Source: Bradyrhizobium sp. STM 3843 (GTDB lineage Bacteria; Pseudomonadota; Alphaproteobacteria; Rhizobiales; Xanthobacteraceae). Taken from it: 64,000 nucleotides of DNA. A program made the translations under genes and the position numbers. Under the pieces are notes generated by a model, which made no database searches, was not told the origin of the DNA, and saw only the letters and a list, made by a program, of their open reading frames with translations. Positions within the stretch are counted from its first letter, which is position 1; each line of letters starts with the position of its first letter. This document shows positions 23,039 to 31,481 of the stretch, one piece after another. Where the stretch lies: NCBI RefSeq assembly GCF_000239815.1, contig NZ_CAFK01000229.1, positions 1 through 64,000 of the forward strand. The letters run 5' to 3'.

Positions 23039-23455
23039 ATGCAGTCAGTTGTATCTCGTTCGGTGCTGATGATGGCCGTGGCGTTGACGGTCACGGGATG
23101 CGCCGCCGATCCTCACGCGTCGCTCCCAGAATTCATGCGCGCCAAAGCACCCGACCAGCCGCCTCCTGAGCCAGCCCCCGATGTCGAACGTCTGGTCCGC
23201 GCCAACCTGGACAAGGTCTTTCTCGCCACATCCTATCCGCGCAACATGCGGGTCTCGGAGCCGCACCGCGCGGTCCGCGGCGACGGCTGGACCGCCTGCG
23301 TTCGAGCCGACCTGACCTCGGCAACCGGCACCCCGTTGGGGTCGCAGACCTACCGGCTCACCATTGCCGAGGGCGAGATCAAGGATCGCCGCCGCGTCGG
23401 TAATGAAGACAATTGCGTATCCGAACATTACACTTCCATTATGGTGACCAAATAG
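23039..23455 (+). CDS. Putative lipoprotein
   Basis: A 138-residue protein with a hydrophobic N-terminus and a lipobox-like LTVTGCAAD (Cys near residue 21), so it is probably lipid-anchored. The mature part is small, with one cysteine pair (TACVRAD and NCVSEHY). An earlier in-frame GTG at 23012 exists; ATG 23039 gives a more regular signal peptide. No family recognised. Confidence 0.7.
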   Translation: MQSVVSRSVLMMAVALTVTGCAADPHASLPEFMRAKAPDQPPPEPAPDVERLVRANLDKVFLATSYPRNMRVSEPHRAVRGDGWTACVRADLTSATGTPLGSQTYRLTIAEGEIKDRRRVGNEDNCVSEHYTSIMVTK

Positions 23456-23680
23456 GATGAAACACACCGATCGACCGTGGCGTTTTCGACCAGCGGCACC
23501 CAATGTGTTTCGATTTAGGCTTACAAAAATACCGTTTTAGACGGCAGTGACCGTTATTAGTTATTTTCCAGCTAATGCGGACGGCCGCCCGATGATTCAA
23601 GGACGCGCGCAAATTTAACGATTCTTCAGCATCTTCATCGCCGAATATCAAAAGCGGATGATTGCGGTTTCGGGTTTTTC

Positions 23681-24730
23681 ATGAACGTTCATCTCGTGGG
23701 CGACGACATAGCCAAGCTGGCGGTGCTCCGCGGCATGCTGGAAGAGCGCTTTTCGCTCACCTCCGAAATGCTTGACGACGCGCGTATGAGCGGCCGCGAC
23801 GTTGACGCGGTGGTCGTCGCCGCGGATCTGCGCAACGTCTCCAACATAACAGCGCTGAAAGAGGTTTCCGATCAGCTCTCGCGCATCCCGAAGCGGATAT
23901 TCCTCACCGATCACAAGTCTCGCCTGTCGACCGTTCAGGCCTATGCGCTCGGCGCCACCAGCGTGATGTCCAGCACGCCCAACCGCAACCAGCTCTTGGG
24001 TAAGCTCCTCGATCTGCGGTCCTCGTCGCTGGGACCGAGCATCACGCAGGACGGTGGCCGTCAGGCCGCGTTTGCCGGAGCCGCCTGCATCGCATCGATG
24101 TTCGGCTCCGTGCTGAGCGGCGCCGAGATCGACGTCGATGAGACCCGCCGTGCCGGCAGGCGCATCGCCGACTGCATCGCCGAAAATGGGCTCGCCGACT
24201 GGCTTGCGACGGTTCGTCGCCATCACGAGGGCACCTATCAGCACTGCCTGCTGGTGACCGGCGTCACCGTCGATTTCGGCTTGAGCCTCGGCGTTCCGAA
24301 CAGCGACCTCGAACGGCTCTATATGGCCGCGATGTTCCACGATATCGGCAAGGCGAAGATTCCACTGACCATCCTCGATAAGCCGGGAAGCCTCAACGTC
24401 CAGGAGCGCACTCTGATCGAGACCCACCCTGCCGCCGGCTACGATGCGCTCAAGGCCAATGCCGCGATCACGGCCGAGACACTCGACGCGGTGAGGCATC
24501 ACCACGAGTATCTCGATGGTAGCGGCTATCCGGACGGGCTGTACGGCGACAGCATCTCGGACCTGACTCGGATTCTGACGATCTCGGATATCTTCGCGGC
24601 CCTTATTGAACATCGCAGCTACCGGCCGGTGATGCCGCGTGAGAAGGCCTATGAGATCCTCGAGAGCATGGAAGGAAAGCTGGAGAAGCCGTTGATCGGC
24701 GCTTTCCGACCTGTCGCGCTCGTCAGATAG
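23681..24730 (+). CDS. HD-GYP domain protein, probable c-di-GMP phosphodiesterase
   Basis: A 349-residue protein. Residues 1-125 resemble a strongly diverged response-regulator receiver. The HD-GYP domain follows: H220-D221 in MFHDIGKAKIP, HHHEYLDGSGYPDGL with G282-Y283-P284, and a downstream SDIFAAL segment. The metal ligands are intact, so hydrolysis of c-di-GMP is likely. Some HD-GYP proteins in this position act on other signals. The C-terminus is short. Confidence 0.88.
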   Translation: MNVHLVGDDIAKLAVLRGMLEERFSLTSEMLDDARMSGRDVDAVVVAADLRNVSNITALKEVSDQLSRIPKRIFLTDHKSRLSTVQAYALGATSVMSSTPNRNQLLGKLLDLRSSSLGPSITQDGGRQAAFAGAACIASMFGSVLSGAEIDVDETRRAGRRIADCIAENGLADWLATVRRHHEGTYQHCLLVTGVTVDFGLSLGVPNSDLERLYMAAMFHDIGKAKIPLTILDKPGSLNVQERTLIETHPAAGYDALKANAAITAETLDAVRHHHEYLDGSGYPDGLYGDSISDLTRILTISDIFAALIEHRSYRPVMPREKAYEILESMEGKLEKPLIGAFRPVALVR

Positions 24731-24860
24731 GCCCTAGCTCGCCTCGCGAACCGAAGGTTAACACTGCCGCTCAAATTGCCGGCAGCCTGCAAGTCCCTTT
24801 TGCGAACTTTGCGGTAGCATCGCCAGAAGGCCGATGTGGTTTGCATGAGGATTCTAAGAC

Positions 24861-26066
24861 GTGGCCGAGATCATCGATCGAACGATCGCTTGCGGTGACG
24901 CGCGTGCCGATGCGCGAGCCGTGCGCCTGACCTCTGGCCCGGCGCATAGCCTCGTACAGCTGGACGCCATCCCGCTCGGCGATTGGGGCGCACTTTGTGA
25001 TCGCGCGCTGGAGCCGAATGGCTATTACCTCCCCGACTGGGAAGCCGCAGTGAACGCCTCCGCGCGCGGCCGGACCGGTACGTCGGCGCTGTGCGTTTGG
25101 AACGACGGCCCGCCCGCGCGCCTGATCGGGTTGATGCCCGTCACCTCGTTGTGGCGCGCGTACAAAGTGCCATTGCCTGCGCTGGTTAGCGGCCACCCCT
25201 ATGGCACGTTGTGCACACCGCTGGTCGATCGCGACCTTGCGGAACCTGCCGTCGCGCAGCTTCTCCGGGCGGCCCGGCAGGCCGGCGCGCGGGCGCTGCT
25301 GCTGCGCGACGTGGCTCTCGAAGGCGCTGTCATGCAGGCGATCACCTCTACGCTTGCCCGCGAGGGTCTGGAACCGCGTGTGCTCCAATCCTATTCGCGC
25401 GCATGCCTTGAGGCGACCGGCGACGGCGATGACATGCTGCGCGATGCGCTGGGACCCAAGAAGCTGAAGGAGTTGCGGCGGCAGCGGCATCGGCTGGCCG
25501 AGCATGGCCCGGTCAGCTTTGATATCGCGCGCACGCCGCGTCAGGTCGCGCTCGCATTGGAAGCCTTCCTGGAGCTGGAAGCCAGCGGCTGGAAAGGCCG
25601 GCGCGGCACTGCGCTGATCCAGCACGAAGGCGACGCCGCCTTCATCCGCCGCGCCGCACCCGCGCTCGCCGCCAACAACCAGTGCGAGGTCGTGACCCTG
25701 CGCAGCGGCGATACGGCCGTTGCCTCGGGCGTCGTGCTGCGGCATCAGAGCCGCGCCTTCTTCTTCAAGCTTGGCGTCGACGAGCGCTACGCAAAATACT
25801 CCCCGGGCGTGCAGCTCACAATCGCGCTCACTCGGCATCTCTGCGCCGATCCCGCGATCGCCTCGGCCGACTCCACGGCCGCGCCCGACCATCCGATGAT
25901 CAATCCGATCTGGCGAGGCCGGCTTGCGATCGGCGATGTGCTACTGCCGTTGCGCGCCCGCGATCCGCTCGTGGAGCTGATCCACGCTACGCTCGCCGCG
26001 CGCCGCAATGCGCTGGATGTGGCTCGCCGCGGCGTCCACATCCCGCGTGGCCTGCGAACGCGCTAG
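24861..26066 (+). CDS. GNAT acetyltransferase of the CelD/BcsL type
   Basis: A 401-residue protein with two GNAT-like halves, as in the Acetyltransf_6 (CelD) group. Key features are EPNGYYLPDWEAA, the KLKELRRQRHRLAEHG basic stretch, and ELEASGWKGRRGTAL before the acyl-CoA-binding half, ending in FFFKLGVDERYAKYSPGVQL. Relatives are linked to exopolysaccharide or cellulose synthesis, but no such genes are adjacent. The start is a GTG with GAGG about 10 bases before it. Confidence 0.8.
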   Translation: MAEIIDRTIACGDARADARAVRLTSGPAHSLVQLDAIPLGDWGALCDRALEPNGYYLPDWEAAVNASARGRTGTSALCVWNDGPPARLIGLMPVTSLWRAYKVPLPALVSGHPYGTLCTPLVDRDLAEPAVAQLLRAARQAGARALLLRDVALEGAVMQAITSTLAREGLEPRVLQSYSRACLEATGDGDDMLRDALGPKKLKELRRQRHRLAEHGPVSFDIARTPRQVALALEAFLELEASGWKGRRGTALIQHEGDAAFIRRAAPALAANNQCEVVTLRSGDTAVASGVVLRHQSRAFFFKLGVDERYAKYSPGVQLTIALTRHLCADPAIASADSTAAPDHPMINPIWRGRLAIGDVLLPLRARDPLVELIHATLAARRNALDVARRGVHIPRGLRTR

Positions 26067-26081
26067 CCTCTTGCGCTGCAG

Positions 26082-26759
26082 CTACTCCGCCGCCTCTGCG
26101 TTCACCTCCGCCGAGACCTGGCGGATGGCGCGGGCCAGCATTTGCGGATCCTGCGCACCGGAGACGGCGTATTTTTGCGCGAACACATAGGTCGGCACGC
26201 CGGAGATGCCCTTCTCGGCCGCCTCCTGCGCCTGCGCTGAAACCAGGGCGACATCCTCGTCGGTGGCGAGACGACGGCGCACATCGTCACCATCAAGCCC
26301 GCAATCGGCCGCCGCCTGCACCAGCACGTTGACGTCGGTGAGATCGCCGCCATCGCGGAAATACAATTCCATCAGGCGCTGCTTCATCTCTGCCGCCTTG
26401 CCGACCGCCTCGGCCCAGTGAATGAGGCGGTGGCAGTCGATCGTGTTGGGCTGGCGCGCGACCCGATCGGGACGATAGCTCAGCCCCTCCTGCTCCGCAG
26501 CCGCGACCACGCGACCGGCAATGCCTTGATAGGCTTCGACCGAGCCGAACTTTGTCGTGAGATATTGCTCGCGACTGATGCCTTCCCGCGGCACCCAGGG
26601 ATTGAGGAAGAATGGCCGCCAATGCACCTCGACCGGAACGTCGGGCACCAGCTCCAGAGCCTGCTCGATCCGATGCTTGCCGATATAGCACCACGGGCAG
26701 ACGACATCGGAGACGATGTCGATGACCAGCGGCTTCACGCTGCTCGGTGACGTGCTCAT
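26082..26759 (-). CDS. DsbA-family oxidoreductase, FrnE type
   Basis: A 225-residue thioredoxin-fold protein with the C21-P-W-C24 active site in DVVCPWCYIGKHR and a helical insert typical of FrnE. The cis-proline loop GISGVPTYVF is present. No signal peptide, so it acts in the cytoplasm, perhaps as a thiol oxidoreductase or glutathione-linked isomerase. AGAGGA precedes the ATG. It is convergent with the acetyltransferase gene. Confidence 0.9.
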   Translation of the reverse strand: MSTSPSSVKPLVIDIVSDVVCPWCYIGKHRIEQALELVPDVPVEVHWRPFFLNPWVPREGISREQYLTTKFGSVEAYQGIAGRVVAAAEQEGLSYRPDRVARQPNTIDCHRLIHWAEAVGKAAEMKQRLMELYFRDGGDLTDVNVLVQAAADCGLDGDDVRRRLATDEDVALVSAQAQEAAEKGISGVPTYVFAQKYAVSGAQDPQMLARAIRQVSAEVNAEAAE

Positions 26760-26824
26760 GGCGGATCCTCTGGTCGCGACGGTCCGCCCAAGATAAGCCG
26801 CCTTGAGCCCAGCGCAAGCGAAGC

Positions 26825-27649
26825 CTAGAGGTTGGCGGCGATCTCGCGCAACCGCGCGGCAGTCAGTTCGTCCGCGGGAAAGAAGGTCTCCAGCGCCAGT
26901 TCCGATAGCGTGATGTCGACGGGCGTGCCGAATACCATGGTGGTCGACAAGAAGCTCAGCACCTCTTCTTGCTCGCCATGCCGCAGTCTCAAGGGGATCG
27001 CGATGTCATTGGTTGCCGGCGGGCCTAGTCGCGCCGGAATCGGATAGGTCTTCAGCTCCTGATAGAGCTTAACCAGCTCGGGATCGGCGGTCGCCTCGCA
27101 TTGACGATGCAGCCGTTCGAGCAGATGGCCGCACCATTCGGCCAGGTTGACGGTGCGGGGCGCCAGCCCTTCGGGATGGAAGGCAAGGCGCAGGACGTTG
27201 ACCGGAGATCCCAGGAGCCGTTGCGGAACACCGGCGAGCAGCGCCGCCACCATGCGGTTGGCCGAGACGAGATTCCAATGCCGGTCCACCGCCAGGGCTG
27301 GATTGGGCTCATGGGCCTTCAGGACCAGATCGATCGCCGCACGCGCCGCCGTGAGCGCGGGATCATCGAGCGGCCGTTGCGGGAACGCCGGCGCGTAGCC
27401 GGCGGCGACCAGAAGCACGTTGCGATCTCGAAGCGGCACGTCCAATCGCTCCGCCAGTTTGAGGACCATGTCGCGCGAGGGCGCGGCGCGGCCGGTTTCG
27501 ACGAAGCTCAAATGCCGGGCCGAAATCTCCGCATCCAGCGCGAGATCGAGCTGGCTGAGATGACGCCGCTGCCGCCATTGCCGCAAATGTTCGCCGACAT
27601 GAACGGGGGTGGCGCGGTCGGCGCGCGCCGCAGATGCATGTGCGTTCAT
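26825..27649 (-). CDS. XRE-family regulator with a MmyB-like C-terminal domain
   Basis: A 274-residue protein. Residues 20-75 form a helix-turn-helix (HLRQWRQRRHLSQLDLALDA and SARHLSFVETGRAAPSRDMV). The remainder is the MmyB-type ligand domain (AVDRHWNLVSANRMV, then FHPEGLAPRTVNLAEW). Members of this group often regulate an adjacent oxidoreductase gene; the FrnE-type gene lies just downstream, 65 bases away on the same strand. Confidence 0.88.
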   Translation of the reverse strand: MNAHASAARADRATPVHVGEHLRQWRQRRHLSQLDLALDAEISARHLSFVETGRAAPSRDMVLKLAERLDVPLRDRNVLLVAAGYAPAFPQRPLDDPALTAARAAIDLVLKAHEPNPALAVDRHWNLVSANRMVAALLAGVPQRLLGSPVNVLRLAFHPEGLAPRTVNLAEWCGHLLERLHRQCEATADPELVKLYQELKTYPIPARLGPPATNDIAIPLRLRHGEQEEVLSFLSTTMVFGTPVDITLSELALETFFPADELTAARLREIAANL

Positions 27650-27748
27650 GCCGAGAAACCTATCACGCGGATGTCAGGGCTTCCATTACGCACCAGGTAA
27701 TCGAATTGCCTCGCCCGCCGGATCATCTTCGCGTCCAAGGAGATGAGT

Positions 27749-27973
27749 ATGAGCACGCCGGCCGGCCCCGACGCACGTCCCCCTTCCGCGATCCTGGAAT
27801 GGTTGACTGGATTTGCCACCTGGCTGTTGGCGCGCTCGCTCAACATGCCGGAGCCATTGGTTGCCGCGACCGGCAGCCTCGTATTTGCACATGTGCAGGC
27901 CTTCGAGACCAGAGCGGTCAAGACGTTGCGAGCACGACGTCTGTCTCGTCGTCTGCAGTCATGGCTGCGCTGA
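27749..27973 (+). CDS. Small hypothetical protein
   Basis: A 74-residue protein. ATG 27749 is preceded by AAGGAG at a 6-base spacing; an in-frame ATG at 27743 sits directly on that site. The sequence has a weakly hydrophobic centre (ILEWLTGFATWLLARSL) and a basic end (RARRLSRRLQSWLR). No family recognised. The strong ribosome site is the main support. Confidence 0.5.
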   Translation: MSTPAGPDARPPSAILEWLTGFATWLLARSLNMPEPLVAATGSLVFAHVQAFETRAVKTLRARRLSRRLQSWLR

Positions 27974-28069
27974 ACACGAAAGCCGCAAACCGCGGGGATG
28001 ATCATGATTTCGGCGGTGCGCGCGCATCGTTCCGGGGATAGAGTCCGCGGGACAGCGCGAGGGATTGCC

Positions 28070-28687
28070 GTGGCAGATCGGGTGAGCGGGACGGAGGGCT
28101 ATGCCGAGGAAGCGGACGATCTCTTCGTCCGCTACGAAAGCCATCCCGCGCAGGATCTACATCGTGCCGTGCTGCACCTCATGCCGAAGCCCCCGGCCCG
28201 CGTGCTGGACATCGGCGCGGGCACCGGCCGCGATGCCGCCTGGCTGGCTGGACTGGGCCATCAGGTAGTCGCGGTCGAGCCGACTGACACATTGCGGCTG
28301 CGGGCGATGGCGCTGCATCCCTCGCCGGCCATTATCTGGATCGATGACAGCCTGCCGGAACTTGCGGCGCTACGCGCGCGGGCGGAGAGCTTCGATCTGG
28401 TGATGCTGACCGCCGTGTTCATGCATCTCGATGCCGAACAGCGCGCGCAGGCGATGCCGAACATTGCGAGCCGAATTGCGGCCGGCGGCTGCCTGATCAT
28501 GCGCTTGCGTCACGGGCCGGTGCCGCCGGGTCGGCGCATGTTCGAGGTCGCAGACGACGAGATCATCGTACTGGCGGGATCGCAAAACATGACGCTCGTC
28601 TTCAACGAGCATGCCGTTTCGAGAGACGCGAGGAACCAGGCCGCCGGCGTGACCTGGACGACGCTTGGCTTCGTCAAGGCGCCCTGA
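28070..28687 (+). CDS. Class I SAM-dependent methyltransferase
   Basis: A 205-residue protein with motif I VLDIGAGTGRDAAWLAGLG and motif II VVAVEPTDTLR, followed by SFDLVMLTAVFMHLD. A GTG start at 28070 has GAGGG (28059-28063) at 6 bases; the open frame runs 24 codons further back through less convincing sequence. The acceptor is unknown. It is convergent with the SET-domain gene. Confidence 0.8.
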   Translation: MADRVSGTEGYAEEADDLFVRYESHPAQDLHRAVLHLMPKPPARVLDIGAGTGRDAAWLAGLGHQVVAVEPTDTLRLRAMALHPSPAIIWIDDSLPELAALRARAESFDLVMLTAVFMHLDAEQRAQAMPNIASRIAAGGCLIMRLRHGPVPPGRRMFEVADDEIIVLAGSQNMTLVFNEHAVSRDARNQAAGVTWTTLGFVKAP

Positions 28688-28740
28688 CGAGAGCGCAAGC
28701 GACGCGTGCGCGCCGACCTCAGGCGCTGGCGCCCTCTGGA

Positions 28741-29409
28741 TCAGGCCGCCTGGGCCTGTTCGTTGAGTGAGGGCCCCTTGCTCCGTCTGACGCCGCTGTT
28801 GAGGCCGCGCCTGGCCTTGGTTGTCGGCTTGGTTCCGGCCTTTCCATGGGTCGTGGTCTTGACCGTGGACTTGACCCTCGGCTTGACCTTGGCGCGCGAG
28901 CCACCCTTTACCGACTTCTCGGCCTTGCGCTTGGCCTTCCGTTCTTCCTTCTCCTTCAGCCTGATCCGCTCCGCCCGCGCCTCGGCGCGCTTCTTCTTGC
29001 GCTTCCGTTCGCAACCCTCGCATTTGCAGCCGATCGGCTTCAGGTAGGCCTTGAAGTAGTCGGTTCCGTAATCGTAGTTGATCTCCTCGCCCGGCTCGAT
29101 GTTCTTGATGGCGCGGATGAAGATTTTCTTCTTGCGCGGCTTGACGTCGGATTCGGCGTTCGGCCGGCAGGAATGATTGATATAGCGGGCGATGTTCTCG
29201 CGGACCGATCCGTCGATGGTCCAGCGCTTGTCGAGCTCGAACAGATATTTGTTCTCGACCGCATCGTCCTCCTCCTTCTTGGTGTCCAGGAGCGGCCCGA
29301 AATACCGGATGATCTTCTCACCCTTCTTGATCGGCTTGGTGGCGAACAGGCCAAGACCGGTCTTGGACCGGCCGATGCGGTAAGGTTTGTTCGACGAGAT
29401 GACAGGCAT
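28741..29409 (-). CDS. SET-domain protein-lysine methyltransferase with a histone-H1-like tail
   Basis: A 222-residue protein. Residues 1-125 form a compact SET domain: GLGLFATKPIKKGEKIIRYF, the cofactor motif RYINHSCRPNAE, and GEEINYDYG. A post-SET cysteine cluster follows (CKCEGCERKRKKKRAE). Residues 135-222 are extremely basic with Lys/Arg/Ala/Thr repeats (KVKPRVKSTVKTTTHGKAGT and KPTTKARRG), resembling the tail of histone H1-like proteins. The SET core should transfer methyl groups to lysine. The tail could bind nucleic acid or be its own substrate; that is inference. No good ribosome site is visible. Confidence 0.88.
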   Translation of the reverse strand: MPVISSNKPYRIGRSKTGLGLFATKPIKKGEKIIRYFGPLLDTKKEEDDAVENKYLFELDKRWTIDGSVRENIARYINHSCRPNAESDVKPRKKKIFIRAIKNIEPGEEINYDYGTDYFKAYLKPIGCKCEGCERKRKKKRAEARAERIRLKEKEERKAKRKAEKSVKGGSRAKVKPRVKSTVKTTTHGKAGTKPTTKARRGLNSGVRRSKGPSLNEQAQAA

Positions 29410-29560
29410 GATGGGAGTGTGTTGGCAGGTGACGACGTCGCAAGCCCGTCGTTCTAAGACAAATTCTGGGCAAAGTCAGGTCCTTCCGGACGCTTTATCG
29501 CCTCGTCCCCAACTTGAGCACGTCGAACAAAAGACAAAAGTTGGAGGTCTCAAGCAGGCC

Positions 29561-30199
29561 ATGAGAAACCGTCGCAAGCCATCAGCCGTTTTTGCAGCCT
29601 TGAACGCGTCCTTTGCCGCGCTCATGTGCGTTCCCGCCTGCATGGACAGGGCGATCGCCCAGCCTGTGTTCGGCAGCACCTACTCCACCACGGCCGCGGC
29701 CAACTGTTGGAGCGCAGAAGGTAAGAAGGACGCAGACGAGCACGCCTCGCGCATCTGTCGCGGCAAGGCCGGCCTTGTCGTATCGGTGAATGTCGATGAT
29801 TTGCGAGAGACGGTCTCGGCCGGTCGCAATCGTGACGAAGCCGCCGGACAGCCGGCCGCGCGGACCTGGTTCGCGCCGTTCAGTTCAGCCTCCCCCCGGG
29901 TCGAATGGCGCATGGCCGGCAGCGAGCCGTTCGCGCTGATCCAGCGCTGGCAGATCGCCGACCAGTCCGATCAGGACAAAGCGGGGCACCCGCGGGACAA
30001 ATCGCTCTTGATCGTGACGCGGCTGTCGCCTGGCCCGGTCTGCCATGTCGCCTATATCGACACCGCAGCCAATCCTGATGCCAATGACCTTGCCCGTCAG
30101 GCCGCCGACCAGATCGCGCAGGGCTTCGAATGCGGCAAGGATCAGGTCAAGATCGTCGGCAATCGCGGGCGTGCAGTCGAGCTGGCCATGCAGCACTAG
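29561..30199 (+). CDS. Secreted hypothetical protein
   Basis: A 212-residue protein with a probable signal peptide (MRNRRKPSAVFAALNASFAA, cleavage near AIAQP). The mature part has three cysteines and the recurring pattern of periplasmic rhizobial proteins (ANCWSAEGKKDADEHASRIC; PGPVCHVAYIDTAANPDAN). The start at 29561 aligns the signal peptide; the frame upstream looks non-coding. No family recognised. Confidence 0.7.
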   Translation: MRNRRKPSAVFAALNASFAALMCVPACMDRAIAQPVFGSTYSTTAAANCWSAEGKKDADEHASRICRGKAGLVVSVNVDDLRETVSAGRNRDEAAGQPAARTWFAPFSSASPRVEWRMAGSEPFALIQRWQIADQSDQDKAGHPRDKSLLIVTRLSPGPVCHVAYIDTAANPDANDLARQAADQIAQGFECGKDQVKIVGNRGRAVELAMQH

Positions 30200-30486
30200 C
30201 GGTCCGACGCGCTCTTCCGTGCGCTGCTTTTGCGTACGGTCGAGCGCTTGGAGAGGCGAGCGCGCGGCGATGACGTCGCAGCGCGCTTCCTGCCACTGGT
30301 CTTGGTCTTGCGTGCCTTCTTCGCAGCGACGCGCATGTTGTCCACCAGATTGGGATAGCGCCGCCCTGCCCGCTTGGCGCTGCGTTTGGCGGCCGATTTT
30401 TCGGCCGAGGAGAGATGCGTCGGCGCCTTGCCGGCGCGCTTGCGCGGATTTGCTTTCTTCCAGGGAGCGCGGGGAGTTCGTGCCAT
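30196..30486 (-). CDS. Small lysine/arginine-rich basic protein
   Basis: A 96-residue protein, roughly one third Lys and Arg. The middle carries a conserved-looking block, PTHLSSAEKSAAKRSAKRAG then RRYPNLVDNM, which I recall from rhizobial proteins without a name. The ends are low-complexity basic. It overlaps the end of the secreted-protein gene on the opposite strand by 4 bases and lies 0.8 kb from the SET-domain gene. A nucleic-acid-binding, histone-like role is inferred only. The start MARTPRAP is chosen by family-like beginning, not by a ribosome site. Confidence 0.7.
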   Translation of the reverse strand: MARTPRAPWKKANPRKRAGKAPTHLSSAEKSAAKRSAKRAGRRYPNLVDNMRVAAKKARKTKTSGRKRAATSSPRARLSKRSTVRKSSARKSASDR

Positions 30487-30529
30487 GCGCATCAACGCAT
30501 GAGGGCTGCTCAGGTTTCGCCCCTGCAGC

Positions 30530-31255
30530 TTACGGATGCGGGCGGCCGATCGTGGTCTTCAGCATCGCATCCAACAATGTTTCGGCCGTTGTCCCCGCCG
30601 GTGCGCGACGCAGGATGTCGACGAGCCGGCCCTCGAGCAGCAGCATGGTGTAACCATGCACCAGCGACCAGGCCCGCGCGATCGCCGCAGCCTGCTCCAG
30701 CGACAGGCGTTCCTCGGCAATCGGCTCATTGCGCTCGGCGCTGATAGCCCCCGCCAGTCCGGCAAAAGAGGCTGTTGCCGCATCGTGCAGCGAGGGCCGC
30801 GTGTAATCCAGACGCTCGGTCCGAAACATCAACCCATACATGCCGGGATTGGCCTGCGCATAGGCGACATAGGCGCGGGCGCGCGCCGGCCCCTTGTCCG
30901 CGGGCGCGATTGCGCCCTCACCCGCAGCCTTCATCGCGGCGTTGAAGCGGCGAAAGCCGATCGCGGCGAGCTCGCTCACGAGCCCGGTCAAATCGCCGAA
31001 ATGATGCGCCGGAGCCGCATGGGACACGCCGGCCTCGCGGGCCACGGCCCGCAAGGTGAGCCCGGCAAGCCCGTCTCGCTCCAGCACCCGCTCGGCGGCT
31101 TGCAGGAGCGCATCCCGCAAGGCGCCATGATGATAGGGCGTCGCAGCCTCTCCCGCGCCGCTTGGGCGAGCGTTACGGCGCGGCCGTGGCGTCCGCGCGG
31201 GAGCTGTGTGGTTGCGGCGATTGCGTGCTTTGGTGGGCTCGGGCTTCCGTGTCAT
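30530..31255 (-). CDS. TetR/AcrR-family regulator
   Basis: A 241-residue repressor-type protein. The HTH lies in the segment LRDALLQAAERVLERDGLAG to VSHAAPAHHFGDLTGL. The C-terminal half matches the WHG-type TetR domain (YVAYAQANPGMYGLMFRTER). I prefer ATG 31255 because an upstream start at 31276 would place an operator-like palindrome against the start codon. The gene is divergent from a membrane protein gene at 31482, the likely target, with three palindromes between them. Confidence 0.85.
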   Translation of the reverse strand: MTRKPEPTKARNRRNHTAPARTPRPRRNARPSGAGEAATPYHHGALRDALLQAAERVLERDGLAGLTLRAVAREAGVSHAAPAHHFGDLTGLVSELAAIGFRRFNAAMKAAGEGAIAPADKGPARARAYVAYAQANPGMYGLMFRTERLDYTRPSLHDAATASFAGLAGAISAERNEPIAEERLSLEQAAAIARAWSLVHGYTMLLLEGRLVDILRRAPAGTTAETLLDAMLKTTIGRPHP

Positions 31256-31277
31256 CAAGGTATCATATAGCATCATT

Positions 31278-31290
31278 TTGACACTGTAAA
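31278..31290. promoter_or_regulatory. Putative TetR operator 1
   Basis: TTGAC-ACT-GTAAA, a near-palindrome 23 bases before the TetR start codon used here. Similar in sequence and spacing to two further sites at 31393 and 31446. Confidence 0.55.
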
Positions 31291-31392
31291 GATATGGTGT
31301 TGCGCGCGCCCGGTTTGTTGACTCGAAGGATTGATCCGGCACACGGCCATAGGCGCTGTGCCGCAGCGTTTCGTTCCTGCACTCACATTATT

Positions 31393-31405
31393 TTGACACC
31401 GTCAA
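31393..31405. promoter_or_regulatory. Putative TetR operator 2
   Basis: TTGAC-ACC-GTCAA, a perfect 5-base dyad with a 3-base centre, flanked by TT and GATT as at operator 1. Confidence 0.6.
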
Positions 31406-31445
31406 GATTCGACTTGACGATCAACAGAGACAGGCGCTATCTATC

Positions 31446-31458
31446 TTTCCAGTGTAAA
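31446..31458. promoter_or_regulatory. Putative TetR operator 3
   Basis: TTTCC-AGT-GTAAA followed by GATT, the weakest of the three, about 24 bases before the membrane protein start. Confidence 0.45.
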
Positions 31459-31481
31459 GATTGGCTCTGGAGGGGCCATTC

